Source: Adhaeretor mobilis
GTDB lineage: Bacteria > Planctomycetota > Planctomycetia > Pirellulales > Lacipirellulaceae
Length of the DNA stretch: 64,000 nt
Direction of reading: 5' to 3'
NCBI RefSeq assembly: GCF_007741515.1
Contig: NZ_CP036263.1
Span: 5,133,178-5,197,177 of the forward strand
Each line of letters begins with the position of its first letter. Positions within the stretch are counted from its first letter, which is position 1. The position numbers were made by a program, and so were the translations under genes. Below the pieces are notes generated by a model. It saw only the letters and a program-made list of their open reading frames with translations, had not been told where the DNA came from and did not search any database. Of the stretch, positions 36,045 to 44,950 are shown piece by piece.

Positions 36045-36385
36045 GCGATCCCCTATCTCGGAAAAAATGAAAAAACAGATGAGGTACCCCTGCGCTTTGC
36101 AGTACTTCAAGGGAGTGACAACTCCCCAGTCAGAATCCTAACAGTGCTGCCTATTCGAATCCAGAAAATGGCAGGTGCAGGTGGACGTCTGCCCCAGAGC
36201 CCACCGATATGCCGCGTAACGCCTATCTATTACATAATTCCGTCCAGCGGAGACGAAATTACGAAGAATAGTTGAAGAAACCCCAGATTTCTTGCCCGAC
36301 GATGGTTCCTGCTTCCGGATTGCAAGAAAGACGTCCTGAAATCGAGCGTTTCCACGGAGAGCCCGCAGAAACATGGAGATAGAGA
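36045..36385. other. Leader region of the minus-strand PEP-CTERM operon
   Basis: 341 bases without a supported gene. It contains the near copy of the GTAAT/TGCGGA element (36238-36262, minus) about 194 bases before the ATG at 36044. The rest of the leader is unusually long and could fold, but no family was recognised. Confidence 0.5.
36238..36262 (-). promoter_or_regulatory. Near copy of the GTAAT-N13-TGCGGA element, upstream of PEP-CTERM operon
   Basis: On the minus strand GTAAT (36262-36258), 13 bases, then GACGGAA (36244-36238). Spacing equals the five exact copies; two of the first two bases of the second box differ. The preceding bases TTCTTC match the copy at 51818. Confidence 0.55.
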
Positions 36386-36643
36386 TCAAGCAGAAGTGGG
36401 CATGTCATGTATGCAGACATGCGTCGAAGGGGGAGAAGCCGCATGCAGCAAGCCTACTAGCGCACCGATGATGGCAATCACCACCAGCAGTTCCACGAGA
36501 GTAAAGCCACGGCCGCTTTTTTCATCTAGAGCATTCCTTCTCGCATAGACAAACAAGCCAAGAAAAAAACTACGACATGAGTGGATCTGACATGCCCCCA
36601 AAACCCACTGACTACATGGTAGTCCTATGCCAAGTAGTGACAT
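36386..36643 (-). pseudogene. DUF1559 remnant (N-terminal prepilin segment only)
   Basis: The frame reads RGFTLVELLVVIAIIGALVG, an intact prepilin-like segment, and then breaks: LLHAASPPSTHVCIHDMPTS replaces the LLLPAVQAAREAARR block. The DNA TTCGACGCATG just after still resembles the usual arginine-rich codons, so a deletion plus frameshift is likely. The remaining DUF1559 body is absent. A separate ATGAAAAAA just upstream is out of frame, hinting at a second lesion. Confidence 0.7.
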
Positions 36644-36646
36644 TTA

Positions 36647-36670
36647 TTCCGTAAGCTCGAGACGAATTTC
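36647..36670 (-). promoter_or_regulatory. Loose copy of the element upstream of the DUF1559 remnant
   Basis: Minus strand: TTCTTC then GAAAT (36670-36666), 12 bases, TACGGAA (36653-36647). One base shorter spacer and one change in each box; clearly alignable with the copy at 36238 (shared ATTCGTCTC-like middle). Decayed along with its gene, or a weak promoter. Confidence 0.4.
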
Positions 36671-36978
36671 GAAGAAAAGCTGATAGAAATGCCGGGATTC
36701 TCGCAGAACAACTGACCCAGCTGGCCTGCTTCTTCGAGCTTTGCCGGGGCGCGAGCGCGTTGGGAGGTCGAGTCGGCTAGGGTGCCATTCCGTTTCGCTC
36801 GAATTCGAAGCGCCCAAATTCGAAACGGATTGGCGTGTTCCGTAAAGCCATTCAGCACAACGGTTTAAAAACCTATGGCCGGGCAAGGAACAGGCCGGCT
36901 GAAGTCGTTCCGACCACGGGGATTGCCCCACGGATGACCCGAAGTACCGTTTTTTTTGAGAAGTTTGGCTTTTGTTTC

Positions 36979-37003
36979 GTAATCCGCGTTCTTTGTTGCG
37001 GAT
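36979..37003 (+). promoter_or_regulatory. GTAAT-N13-TGCGGA element upstream of PEP-CTERM gene
   Basis: GTAAT at 36979-36983 and TGCGGAT at 36997-37003, exact spacing of 13. About 350 bases before ATG 37355, so the transcript would have a long leader. Confidence 0.6.
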
Positions 37004-37354
37004 ATTCAGTACACGCCGCGGCCGACGGCGTGGGTGGGTTGCTCTTCAATAGTTGTTTCCATGGGAGGTTCTAAACTATTTTTATTGGTGCAATTCTCGT
37101 GCAGTTAACGACGTCCGCAGTTAGGCTGGACATTGCCACTGCCATCGACTCATCTGCAGTTAGCGCTGCGGTTAACTTTTCCAGGCAATAATCGGCCTAC
37201 TTTTTTTTCGCGACCGGGAGTGGCCCGGCTCGCAAGACGACCCTTGGCATGTTTTTGCCTGCCCCTATTTCGGCTCTTTTTTGTTGTTTCCGCTACTTCT
37301 CTGGGGGGGCGGAACGGTACTTTTTTGTTCCTGTTTTAGAAAGTGAAGCGACTC

Positions 37355-38269
37355 ATGAAAGTTAGAAAAAACGTGTCCATCGCGTGTGCAGTGGCCTTGT
37401 CGGCCGTCTTCTGCTGCAACGCAGCCCTTGCCTATGGGCCGATCGCCCTCAACCCTACTTGGGAAGAATGGGACCCAGCTAATCTTGGCACCGGCGTCCA
37501 GACGCTTTCCGGCGAGTCCGCGACTGGCTACACCACATCCATTAGTGGCACCGTGGGAGAAACCGGTGAGATTCCGCAAGCTTACCAGACTTTTTCTCCG
37601 TTAAATTTATCGCGAGTTGGCGATAAAGTCGAATTCTCTTTTGACATCCAGTTCAACGCTGAATTAGGTGCTATTAATCTAGATACTGACTTTCGCGCTG
37701 GCATCAGTTCCACCGCGAACAACTCGGGCGCTGTGTTCGGGTATGATGCGGGAGGTTCTGCCGGTGGAAGTTCGGTTCGCCTGCGTTACGACTCCAATGG
37801 TATCACTTTCAACGGCGACAACGGTGGCGCCTTTGACGTAAATAATATTAACCATTCCCTGAATGCCAGTGGCACGATCAATGGTGGGGGCGGCACACCG
37901 GCTGGCGATGTGCTCGGTGAGAGTACGACGGAAACCCACTCTTTCGTATTGTCGCTCGAACGCGTAGCGGGTGGACTCGTGGGGTCCTCCTCATGGACCT
38001 CCGACGCTCCTGGCGCTGTGCCAGTCGTCAACGCCTATCCTAGTCCCTACGACGATTCCTTTGGGACGAATTTGCCAACGGGCTGGACCAATACCATCGA
38101 CATGATCCAGATCTCGCTCTTGGAAGAGAACGTCACCACTTCCTATCCTGCTAGCTTTACGATCTCCAACGTCGTTGTGTCGGGTACGCCCGTGCCTGAG
38201 CCGAGCTCGCTTCTGTTGCTAGTCGGGTCGATCGCTTGTGCAACCGTTGGCAGTCGACGTGCACGCTAG
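37355..38269 (+). CDS. PEP-CTERM protein, beta-sandwich type
   Basis: About 304 residues with signal peptide ACAVALSAVFCCNAALA. The body aligns with the tandem pair at 31428 and 32729 in its first half (LNPTWEEWDPANLGTGVQTL, LSRVGDKVEFSFDIQFNAEL, SSSWTSDAPGAVPVV), but it lacks the calcium-loop module. It ends VPEPSSLLLLVGSIACATVG and a basic tail. A GTG at 37343 in the same frame is an alternative start. Followed by a strong terminator, so it is a single-gene transcript. Confidence 0.83.
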   Translation: MKVRKNVSIACAVALSAVFCCNAALAYGPIALNPTWEEWDPANLGTGVQTLSGESATGYTTSISGTVGETGEIPQAYQTFSPLNLSRVGDKVEFSFDIQFNAELGAINLDTDFRAGISSTANNSGAVFGYDAGGSAGGSSVRLRYDSNGITFNGDNGGAFDVNNINHSLNASGTINGGGGTPAGDVLGESTTETHSFVLSLERVAGGLVGSSSWTSDAPGAVPVVNAYPSPYDDSFGTNLPTGWTNTIDMIQISLLEENVTTSYPASFTISNVVVSGTPVPEPSSLLLLVGSIACATVGSRRAR

Positions 38270-38310
38270 TCTGAAATCGCTGATTTAATTGTCAGCAATG
38301 TAAATCGAGA

Positions 38311-38360
38311 GGGGGGGAGAATGGAGCCGGCTTGGCCACTTCAGCTCCCCCCCTTTTTTT
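38311..38360 (+). terminator. Rho-independent terminator after the PEP-CTERM gene
   Basis: GGGGGGGAG (38311-38319) pairs with CTCCCCCCC (38345-38353), followed directly by seven T (38354-38360). The loop contains a second small palindrome (GCCGGCTTGGCC). The clearest intrinsic terminator in the window. Confidence 0.88.
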
Positions 38361-38541
38361 GCGTAGAGCAGAGTCTTTTTAGAAGGTTATGTAGACATTG
38401 CCGTGGTATAAGGTCATTCTGGGACTCCGATACTCCGTGGTCAAGAAACTATAGCCAAGTAACGACGCCCAACTTAAGAGACCATTTGGGGCGAGTCACG
38501 GGGAAATCGCCCAAGAGTGAAACTTTTCTCAAGAAGCTCTC

Positions 38542-38566
38542 GTAATTTTCCCATCGACATGCGGAG
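38542..38566 (+). promoter_or_regulatory. GTAAT-N13-TGCGGA element upstream of the ECF sigma gene
   Basis: GTAAT (38542-38546), 13 bases, TGCGGAG (38560-38566), 65 bases before ATG 38632. An ECF promoter in front of its own sigma gene would be a classical autoregulatory arrangement; this is inference. Confidence 0.65.
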
Positions 38567-38631
38567 AGTAAGTGTGGAAGGGTATAGGTATAGTCAGGCG
38601 GGTGGCGAGCCAAACTTACCCAGGATAGGAA

Positions 38632-39159
38632 ATGGCTAACGTTTTAGATGACGGGCAGTTTGTTGAGCGGCTAACCTCCAGCCAAGCCAGGCTGAGGGTC
38701 TATGCCGTTTCTCTGGTGCGCGATCCGCACGATGCAGATGACTTGCTCCAAAACGCCTGCCTGACACTTTGGGAAAAGCGACAGCAGTACGACAGCGACC
38801 GCGAGTTCTTTCCCTGGGCCTGTGGCATCGTTCTGATCGAGATCCTGCGACATCGGCGGAAAAAAGCAACCGATAAGTTGCTCTTCGACGAAGCCTTGAT
38901 CACCACTCTTGCGGCGGACTACGTTGCCAAATCCACGGAATATGAATCCCGCTACGAATGTTTGCACAAGTGCATCGCCAAGCTGAGCGACCATGATCGC
39001 AGGCTCTTGGAGGAGCACTACCGAAAGGGCACCAAACCCAAGAAGATTTCCCAGCAACGTGGTTTGCCAGTCACGACTGTCTACAGTAGGTTGACAAGAA
39101 TTCGTGAGCTGTTGCACGCGTGTATCGAGGCTGGGCTCGTTCAACAATCACATCCCTAG
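38632..39159 (+). CDS. ECF RNA polymerase sigma factor (second)
   Basis: 175 residues. Region 2: VSLVRDPHDADDLLQNACLT, LWEKRQQYDSDREFFPWACG, VLIEILRHRRKKATDKLLFD. Region 4: CLHKCIAKLSDHDRRLLEEH, YRKGTKPKKISQQRGLPVTT, VYSRLTRIRELLHACIEAGL. Same Rhodopirellula/Verrucomicrobium type as the factor at 6904 but clearly divergent. AGGA lies six bases before the ATG. The FecR-like partner follows after 88 bases. An exact GTAAT/TGCGGA element precedes this gene, making it the best candidate to read that element. Confidence 0.92.
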   Translation: MANVLDDGQFVERLTSSQARLRVYAVSLVRDPHDADDLLQNACLTLWEKRQQYDSDREFFPWACGIVLIEILRHRRKKATDKLLFDEALITTLAADYVAKSTEYESRYECLHKCIAKLSDHDRRLLEEHYRKGTKPKKISQQRGLPVTTVYSRLTRIRELLHACIEAGLVQQSHP

Positions 39160-39247
39160 TAGATACGTCCGAGGAAGTCACATTCCAACAGCAACCATTT
39201 CGGATAATGGGAGCCTTTGAAGCCTTTCAGGCAATTAGAAAAAACAA

Positions 39248-40684
39248 ATGGATGACACCAAACTACGTCTGAAAATTTACCGTTGGCTCGACGGAGTGAT
39301 CGAGCCGCAGGAAAACTCGGAATTGCAAGCAATTCTGGCAAGCGATGCCCATGCGCGCGATGTCTTTCTGAAGTGCGTGGGCCTTCATGCCGAACTTTGC
39401 AACTCCGCTACTGCTCAGAATTACCTCGAATCGATTCAGGGCTTAGCTTCCGTCCCACCGGATCCGAGTTTGTCTACACGTCGCGAAGAGAACGGAGCGT
39501 CTCGAATCTGGAGATACCTGGCGCTCGCAGCCACTGTTGTTATCGCCGTCGGTCTTTGGCGAGTAACCGCTACTTCGGAATTGCAAACTGCCGTAGTCGT
39601 CACGGACTCGGAGATTCTTGACACGATCAAACCTCTCTCCACTGATTGCGTTTGGTACGTCGAACAATCAGGTCAAGCAGATAAAACGGTACAAGAGCAA
39701 GCCAATTCCTTTTTGGCGGGAGATGTCATTCGATTGAGCAAAGGAAGGCTCGAATTACAATACACCCACGGCACCTCCGTGGTGTTGCATGCGCCCGCCG
39801 CTTACCAATTAATAACGGACATGAAATCGAGGGTTCTTCTCGGGCGTTTGACCGCTACCGTGCCTACCGAGGGTATCGGTTTCTCTGTGCTGACTCCGCG
39901 TGCCACGGTCATCGATTTGGGAACGGAGTTTGGTGTCGAAGTCAATGACGATGGTGCGACCGATGTCGTAGTATTCAATGGCGAAGTAGATGTTGATTAC
40001 AACGACCACACTAACAATCATAGTGCTCAACGTCTCCGCATGGGCGAAGCGGTACGCCTCGATGCAGTCGGTACAGCAAGCCGCATTGCACAAATCGATG
40101 GGCAACTCTACTCGAAAAACAACCTGCAACCGCCAACGCGGCCGGCAGTGATATCAGGGGTCTTCGACAATATTGCGCGCGATTCTACGGTGTTGAATTA
40201 CTATGAGATTGTTGCTCAGGGTATGCAAGAAGATGCACCTGCATTTGTTGATCGCCTAGCGCACCAGTGGAATGGAATCGATTCCAGCGGCATGCCGCCT
40301 TACCTAGTGGGTGCTGATTATGTGAAAACATTCAATAGCGATAAATTCCACAGAAACATTGGTATCAGCGTAGTTCTGTCCGCACCTTGCGACCTGTACA
40401 TCTTGTTTGACGATCGACTTCCGACACCTGCCTGGCTGCAGAAGGAGTTTCAAGATACGGGAGATAATATAGGCATGGACACGGGCCCCTTTCATTCGCC
40501 AGCAACTGGCTGGCAGAACATGGACTCTGCGGGGGTTGGTCCCGGCGAGAGTGTCGAGGATACACTTTCCGTGTGGGTAAAAAAGGTTTCGGAGCCTAGT
40601 ACCATATTGCTTGGATCCACGGTGACCCCTCAGTCGCATTCTAATATGTATGGCATTGTGGCGGTTCCATTGACATCCCCTTAG
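39248..40684 (+). CDS. FecR-like membrane protein (second)
   Basis: 478 residues. Cytoplasmic helical N-terminus (YRWLDGVIEPQENSELQAIL), one membrane segment at about 89-106 (WRYLALAATVVIAVGLW), then the FecR domain (GRLTATVPTEGIGFSVLTPR, ATVIDLGTEFGVEVNDDGA, VVFNGEVDVDYN). The C-terminal domain is shared with the first copy (VDRLAHQWNGIDSSGMPPYL, GADYVKTFNSDKFH, PAWLQKEFQDTGDNIGMDTG, GVGPGESVEDTLSVWV). Most likely controls or senses for the sigma factor 88 bases upstream. Confidence 0.85.
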   Translation: MDDTKLRLKIYRWLDGVIEPQENSELQAILASDAHARDVFLKCVGLHAELCNSATAQNYLESIQGLASVPPDPSLSTRREENGASRIWRYLALAATVVIAVGLWRVTATSELQTAVVVTDSEILDTIKPLSTDCVWYVEQSGQADKTVQEQANSFLAGDVIRLSKGRLELQYTHGTSVVLHAPAAYQLITDMKSRVLLGRLTATVPTEGIGFSVLTPRATVIDLGTEFGVEVNDDGATDVVVFNGEVDVDYNDHTNNHSAQRLRMGEAVRLDAVGTASRIAQIDGQLYSKNNLQPPTRPAVISGVFDNIARDSTVLNYYEIVAQGMQEDAPAFVDRLAHQWNGIDSSGMPPYLVGADYVKTFNSDKFHRNIGISVVLSAPCDLYILFDDRLPTPAWLQKEFQDTGDNIGMDTGPFHSPATGWQNMDSAGVGPGESVEDTLSVWVKKVSEPSTILLGSTVTPQSHSNMYGIVAVPLTSP

Positions 40685-40715
40685 GTGATCCCTTCCGCAG
40701 TGTGATCCCTTCCGC
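40685..40715 (+). repeat. Two 14-base direct repeats
   Basis: GTGATCCCTTCCGC occurs at 40685-40698 and again at 40702-40715, three bases apart, straight after the FecR stop. Probably local slippage; no function assigned. Confidence 0.8.
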
Positions 40716-40847
40716 CTAGCATGCCCGCGATCTTGCCCGGAAAAAAACCCTGCTTGATAATCGAGGTTCACGATCTGGAGTTATAGCCCTCGAACCCAAT
40801 GGCCGTTGGCGGTAGGAATCGACTTACTGACGGGCGGCGGATTCAAA

Positions 40848-41951
40848 TTATTCTGAATCAATCCTCGAGATTCGCTCGGCCTTGTCCGTCCGGTCCCCTA
40901 GGTGAAACTCAAGACTGTTCACTTGCTCGGACGGAAACAGAAGATGTCCGGCCGTCCATCTGAAAAAGAACTTACCCTCTGAAGCGGGAACCAACTCTAA
41001 GGGTTGACGACCTTGAATTTGAAGCCACAAGACGTTGCCGATGCGCTCGACTTTCATGGGGGGATCGTCGTCGAACTGAAAGGTTCCTACAAATTTGTCT
41101 AGCTTCTCTGGTGGCAGCGAAACGTACGGGCGTGTCGCCTCACTAGCCGGCCCTGGTTTATCTGCTTCAGGAAGCTCGCGCAGCCAAATGTTGCGATAAC
41201 GAACGGGGTTGCCATGGTCCTGCAGCGCCAGGGGCAAGCGATCGGCATGTGATTCATAGGGGTGGTTTTGCAGCCACGAAGTAGGACCCCACAATTCCCG
41301 ATCATCGTGAACCACGATCCCGTTGTGTATCACTGTGATACGAGCGGGTGAGAGTAAATTCCCTGCATGATCGAAGCGAGGCCTGCGGAACACGATGTCG
41401 TAAGACTGCCATTCCCCTGGTGGCAAGCAGGCATTCACCAGTGGTGGATACTGCCCGTAAATGGCCGCTGCTTGCCCATCTGGGTAGGTCTTATTTTCGA
41501 ATGAATCGAGGACCTGGAGTTCGTATTTGCCCATGAGGAATACACCGCTGTTTCCTCGTTGCTGACCTGTGCCAAAGGGTGTAGCAGGCGCTGCCCACTC
41601 GACATGCAACTGAACATCGCCGAAGCCATCGGCAGAAACCAACTTCCCACTATCGGGCACCGATTCCATATAGCCATCGCGCACCACCCAGCGAGCTGCG
41701 GTGCCCTCCACCGATCGCCAATTCTTCAAGTCGGTACCGTCAAAAAGCACTAGGGCATCTGAAGGTGGCGGAACCGGAAGCGCTTGGCGGGCCGGTTTCA
41801 CAATCGGAGGTTGCGGACGATTGATATCATGAATCAGCCAGCCAGAGGGTGTTTGTGCATTTGCGACAGCTTGCCCCACAGCAAGGAATAAAAGCCACAA
41901 GACACTACCACTGCGCAAGGATTTCTTTGCGTGACAATCTGGAATCTGCAT
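40848..41951 (-). CDS. Secreted DUF1080 protein (laminin-G-like fold)
   Basis: About 367 residues with signal peptide LWLLFLAVGQAVANAQ. The DUF1080 domain reads ALVLFDGTDLKNWRSVEGTA, WVVRDGYMESVPDSGKLVSA, GNSGVFLMGKYELQVLDSFE, ADRLPLALQDHGNPVRYRNI. This family is annotated as 3-keto-disaccharide hydrolase or as a carbohydrate-active jelly roll; which applies here is not clear. The last 90 residues add a small beta domain (LDKFVGTFQFDDDPPMKVER). ATG 41951 begins the hydrophobic segment more closely than ATG 42026, though no good ribosome-binding site decides. Divergent from the GH95 gene. Confidence 0.82.
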   Translation of the reverse strand: MQIPDCHAKKSLRSGSVLWLLFLAVGQAVANAQTPSGWLIHDINRPQPPIVKPARQALPVPPPSDALVLFDGTDLKNWRSVEGTAARWVVRDGYMESVPDSGKLVSADGFGDVQLHVEWAAPATPFGTGQQRGNSGVFLMGKYELQVLDSFENKTYPDGQAAAIYGQYPPLVNACLPPGEWQSYDIVFRRPRFDHAGNLLSPARITVIHNGIVVHDDRELWGPTSWLQNHPYESHADRLPLALQDHGNPVRYRNIWLRELPEADKPGPASEATRPYVSLPPEKLDKFVGTFQFDDDPPMKVERIGNVLWLQIQGRQPLELVPASEGKFFFRWTAGHLLFPSEQVNSLEFHLGDRTDKAERISRIDSE

Positions 41952-42196
41952 AGGAAGAATCGCCTGAGGTAAGGCCGCAGAAGCATCTCCAACGGCGGGT
42001 AGACATTGCTCAATGAACGATGACAATGCACAACAATATAGTACACACCGAGAGCACTTTGTGATAACCCATGACTTTGGGACTGCAACTGGAGTTTGCT
42101 AGCGATCGCAACGAAACTACAGCGTGAAGCTTCTCAATCGGCTGAGAGCAGTGAGTGCCAATATGCCCCGCCGGTAAGCAACTAGGATAAGACGAT

Positions 42197-42235
42197 ATGA
42201 AACTCAGCAGATCAACAGAACATTTGAAGTCATGA
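42197..42235 (+). CDS. Possible 12-residue leader peptide coupled to the GH95 gene
   Basis: ATG 42197 follows AGGATAA by six bases and encodes MKLSRSTEHLKS, ending in a TGA at 42233-42235 that overlaps the GH95 ATG at 42232 (ATGA). The GH95 start itself has only a weak ribosome-binding site, so ribosomes ending here could restart on it. Too short to show coding bias. Confidence 0.35.
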   Translation: MKLSRSTEHLKS

Positions 42236-44754
42236 GCATGAAGAGATGTATTGCCGTACTCGGGGTGTTGCTGGCGACGGCAACAATTTCCGCTGCCGAT
42301 CAGCGCTATGTGCTGCAGTACGATTCGCCGGGCAATGACAATTTGTTGGTGGAGCGGAAAGAGAAGACCAAGAGTCTTGGTTACATCCAGACGGCGCTAC
42401 CAATGGGAAATGGCCGATTGGGTGCGATGTTCTCCGGCGGAATCGACCAGGAACATCTGCTGATCAATGAGATCACGTTATGGATGAACGCTAAGCGAGG
42501 ACTCGACGAAGTGGCGCAGTCTGGCACTCGCAAAGGCGCTTTTCGGCATTTGGAACTCGTGCGGCAGGCCTATCGTGAGGGGAAGTACGGCACCAAGCGA
42601 GGCAGCATGGAGAGCCTCTCAACGAAGTTCTTAAGCAGCACTCAACCGCTTGGGAATTATGCGCCATTTGCTGACCTGCTGATTTTCACCGGTCACGATC
42701 CCGCATCAGTCAGCAACTATCGCCGCTCGCTGGATTCGCGGACAGGACTGGGCAGTGTCAGTTATCGGATCGGCGAAGGACGGTTTACACGCGAATACTT
42801 CTGCAGCCATCCGAACGATGTGGTCGTGGTGCGCTACACAGCCGAGAGGGCGAAGCTGAACCTAACGATTCAGGCGACCACCAAGCATCACGCAACGCTA
42901 CTGAAGGCGGAAAGCGACCGAATCGTCCTGACTGGAGAAGTCTCGATGGTTCAGGATTCGGTTGAATTCATGCAAGTGGTCCAGGTGAATGCTGTTGACG
43001 GAGAACTGATCTCAAGGCCGGACGGTTCGATTCTGGTAAGGGACGCAAGCGATGTGCAGATCATTCTGACGGGCTATTCCGACTACCTGCCTGTGTATCC
43101 GTCGTTCAAAGGACGAGATTACCAAGCAGATTGCGAAAGGACGATCACAGCGGCGGGCACCCTTGGATTCGATTCCCTCAGAAAGGCGCATGTGGACGAT
43201 ATATCCGCCCTGATGAAACGCTGCCGGTTGGAACTGGATTTTCGGCCTTCTGGACTAACCACCGATAAGCTGGTGGCGGACGGCGGAAGTGTGGAATTGG
43301 AAAACCTCTATTTCAACTACGCTCGCTACCTGCAGCTGAGCTGTTCGCGCAATGCACCCGTTCCCTCGAACCTGCAGGGGCTCTGGAACGCGGACCTGAA
43401 ACCCCCGTGGAATTGCGACTACCACAACGACATCAACGTGCAGATGAACTACTGGATGGTCGAGACTGCGAACTTGCCGGGATCGTTCAAGCCCTTTGTG
43501 GAATGGACTAAGGTCCTGGCTGAATCCGGTTCCCATACCGCTCGTGAGACTTACGGCATCGAAAAGGGTTGGTGTATCGGCGTCAATGGCAATGTCTATG
43601 GCTTTAGCGCCCCGAATGAACATGGCCGCCGCATGCAGCAGTCTGCTCATTGGATCGCTCAGCATCTGTTCGAGCATTATGCCTTCAGCAGGGACGAGGC
43701 GTACCTGGAGGAGATCTATCCCATCCTCAAAGGCGCGGCGGAGTTCTTCGTGGAGTTCCTCGCACCGTGGAAGGACGGAACCCTTGTCGTCTATCCCACT
43801 TGGTCGCCAGAGAACGTTTATCTGCCAAAGCAGCATGGCAAACTGAACAAGCAGACCTATGGCGCGTCGTGGGATCAACAGCTTGTTCTGAATCTCTTTA
43901 CCGACTGCATCGAAGCCTCCACTATACTGGACCGCGATGAGGCCTTCCGCAAAACCCTGCAGAACATGATCCCCAAGCTTTGTCCCCAGAAAATCGGACA
44001 GCACGGCCAGCTTCAGGAATGGCCAGAGGATTGGGACCGTCCGACGGATAAACATCGCCATATTTCACACCTTATTGCCCTGCATCCGGGCAGGGACATT
44101 TCGCCGTTGACGACGAAGGAACTGGCACAGGCTGCGTTGGTGACCATGAAGCACCGAGGCGATGAATCCACAGGCTGGAGTTCCGGTTGGAAGACCTGTT
44201 TCTGGGCTCGACTGCACAACGGAGACAAGGCGCATCAAATCTACCGTTTCCTCACCGCGAAGCGGGCCTATCCGAATCTGTTCGATTTCCACCCCCCGTT
44301 CCAAATTGACGGCAACTTCGGCGGCGCGGCGGGCGTTTGCGAAATGCTACTGCAAAGCCATCTGCGCAGTGTCGATGCGCATGCCCAAACGATCGAAGAG
44401 GCCGCACTTGTTGCCTATGAGATCGATCCGAAATCCCCGAATTGTTTTGTCCCTGTTGTGCAGGATGAGAGCGTGGCTCAGGCTCCCTACATCTTGCAGC
44501 TACTACCGGCGCTGCCCTCGGCTTGGCCAAGTGGCCGTGTCCGCGGGCTTCGAGCGCGGGGCGGGTTTGAGGTGGATATAACGTGGAAAGATGGCCAGCT
44601 GGTAGCAGCGACCATCCGCTCTAAGCAGGGAGGCGACTTTCGCCTTCATTGGGAGGGCACGCTTAGCGACACGATCAATTTGCCAAAGGGCCAATCGTTT
44701 TCATTGCCCGAGGAGGCTCGACTCCGTTCAACCCAAGTGGGAAATCCCGGGTGA
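42232..44754 (+). CDS. GH95 family alpha-L-fucosidase/galactosidase
   Basis: 840 residues. Signal peptide CIAVLGVLLATATISAAD. N-terminal beta domain with YIQTALPMGNGRLGAMFSGG, then IDQEHLLINEITLWMN; helical (alpha/alpha)6 barrel with NAPVPSNLQGLWNADLKPPW and CDYHNDINVQMNYWMVETAN, the active-site stretch of GH95; later WSPENVYLPK, RHISHLIALHPGRDISP, GWSSGWKTCFWARLHNGDKA, FQIDGNFGGAAGVCEMLLQS. It acts by inversion on terminal alpha-1,2-linked L-fucose or related L-galactose; the linkage here is not provable. ATG 42232 overlaps a short upstream frame; ATG 42238 is an alternative start. Confidence 0.93.
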   Translation: MSMKRCIAVLGVLLATATISAADQRYVLQYDSPGNDNLLVERKEKTKSLGYIQTALPMGNGRLGAMFSGGIDQEHLLINEITLWMNAKRGLDEVAQSGTRKGAFRHLELVRQAYREGKYGTKRGSMESLSTKFLSSTQPLGNYAPFADLLIFTGHDPASVSNYRRSLDSRTGLGSVSYRIGEGRFTREYFCSHPNDVVVVRYTAERAKLNLTIQATTKHHATLLKAESDRIVLTGEVSMVQDSVEFMQVVQVNAVDGELISRPDGSILVRDASDVQIILTGYSDYLPVYPSFKGRDYQADCERTITAAGTLGFDSLRKAHVDDISALMKRCRLELDFRPSGLTTDKLVADGGSVELENLYFNYARYLQLSCSRNAPVPSNLQGLWNADLKPPWNCDYHNDINVQMNYWMVETANLPGSFKPFVEWTKVLAESGSHTARETYGIEKGWCIGVNGNVYGFSAPNEHGRRMQQSAHWIAQHLFEHYAFSRDEAYLEEIYPILKGAAEFFVEFLAPWKDGTLVVYPTWSPENVYLPKQHGKLNKQTYGASWDQQLVLNLFTDCIEASTILDRDEAFRKTLQNMIPKLCPQKIGQHGQLQEWPEDWDRPTDKHRHISHLIALHPGRDISPLTTKELAQAALVTMKHRGDESTGWSSGWKTCFWARLHNGDKAHQIYRFLTAKRAYPNLFDFHPPFQIDGNFGGAAGVCEMLLQSHLRSVDAHAQTIEEAALVAYEIDPKSPNCFVPVVQDESVAQAPYILQLLPALPSAWPSGRVRGLRARGGFEVDITWKDGQLVAATIRSKQGGDFRLHWEGTLSDTINLPKGQSFSLPEEARLRSTQVGNPG

Positions 44755-44833
44755 TGCTAATCATGGAGTCCTGAGGGCAGTATCGCGTACCCTCGGGGAT
44801 TCTTCACACGCGTCGGCTTTTTTTGTGATTTCT

Positions 44834-44872
44834 GTAGATTAATTGGTAATCCGAGCAGGACCCTGCGGAGTA
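44834..44872 (+). promoter_or_regulatory. GTAAT-N13-TGCGGA element (long form) upstream of DUF1559 gene
   Basis: GTAAT at 44846-44850 and TGCGGAGTA at 44864-44872. It also shares an upstream block beginning GTAGATT (44834) and a downstream CCGGTGT with the copy at 49650. Lies 78 bases before ATG 44951. Confidence 0.7.
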
Positions 44873-44950
44873 TCAGTACCGGTGTATTTGTGTGCACTGC
44901 GTATTCGACAATTCTCCAACAGTATCAAGTTGCAGGTAGGCACTCATCTC

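Larger units (their letters stand above)
36644..37354. other. Divergent intergenic region with two promoter-like elements
   Basis: 711 bases between the DUF1559 remnant and the rightward PEP-CTERM gene. It holds a loose element on the minus strand (36647-36670), an exact element on the plus strand (36979-37003), a nine-base inverted repeat TCCGTTTCG/CGAAACGGA (36789-36797 and 36821-36829) and several T-runs. No gene is supported. Confidence 0.5.
38270..38631. other. Terminator and ECF sigma leader
   Basis: 362 bases holding the strong terminator at 38311-38360 and the exact GTAAT/TGCGGA element at 38542-38566. No gene is supported. Confidence 0.6.
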
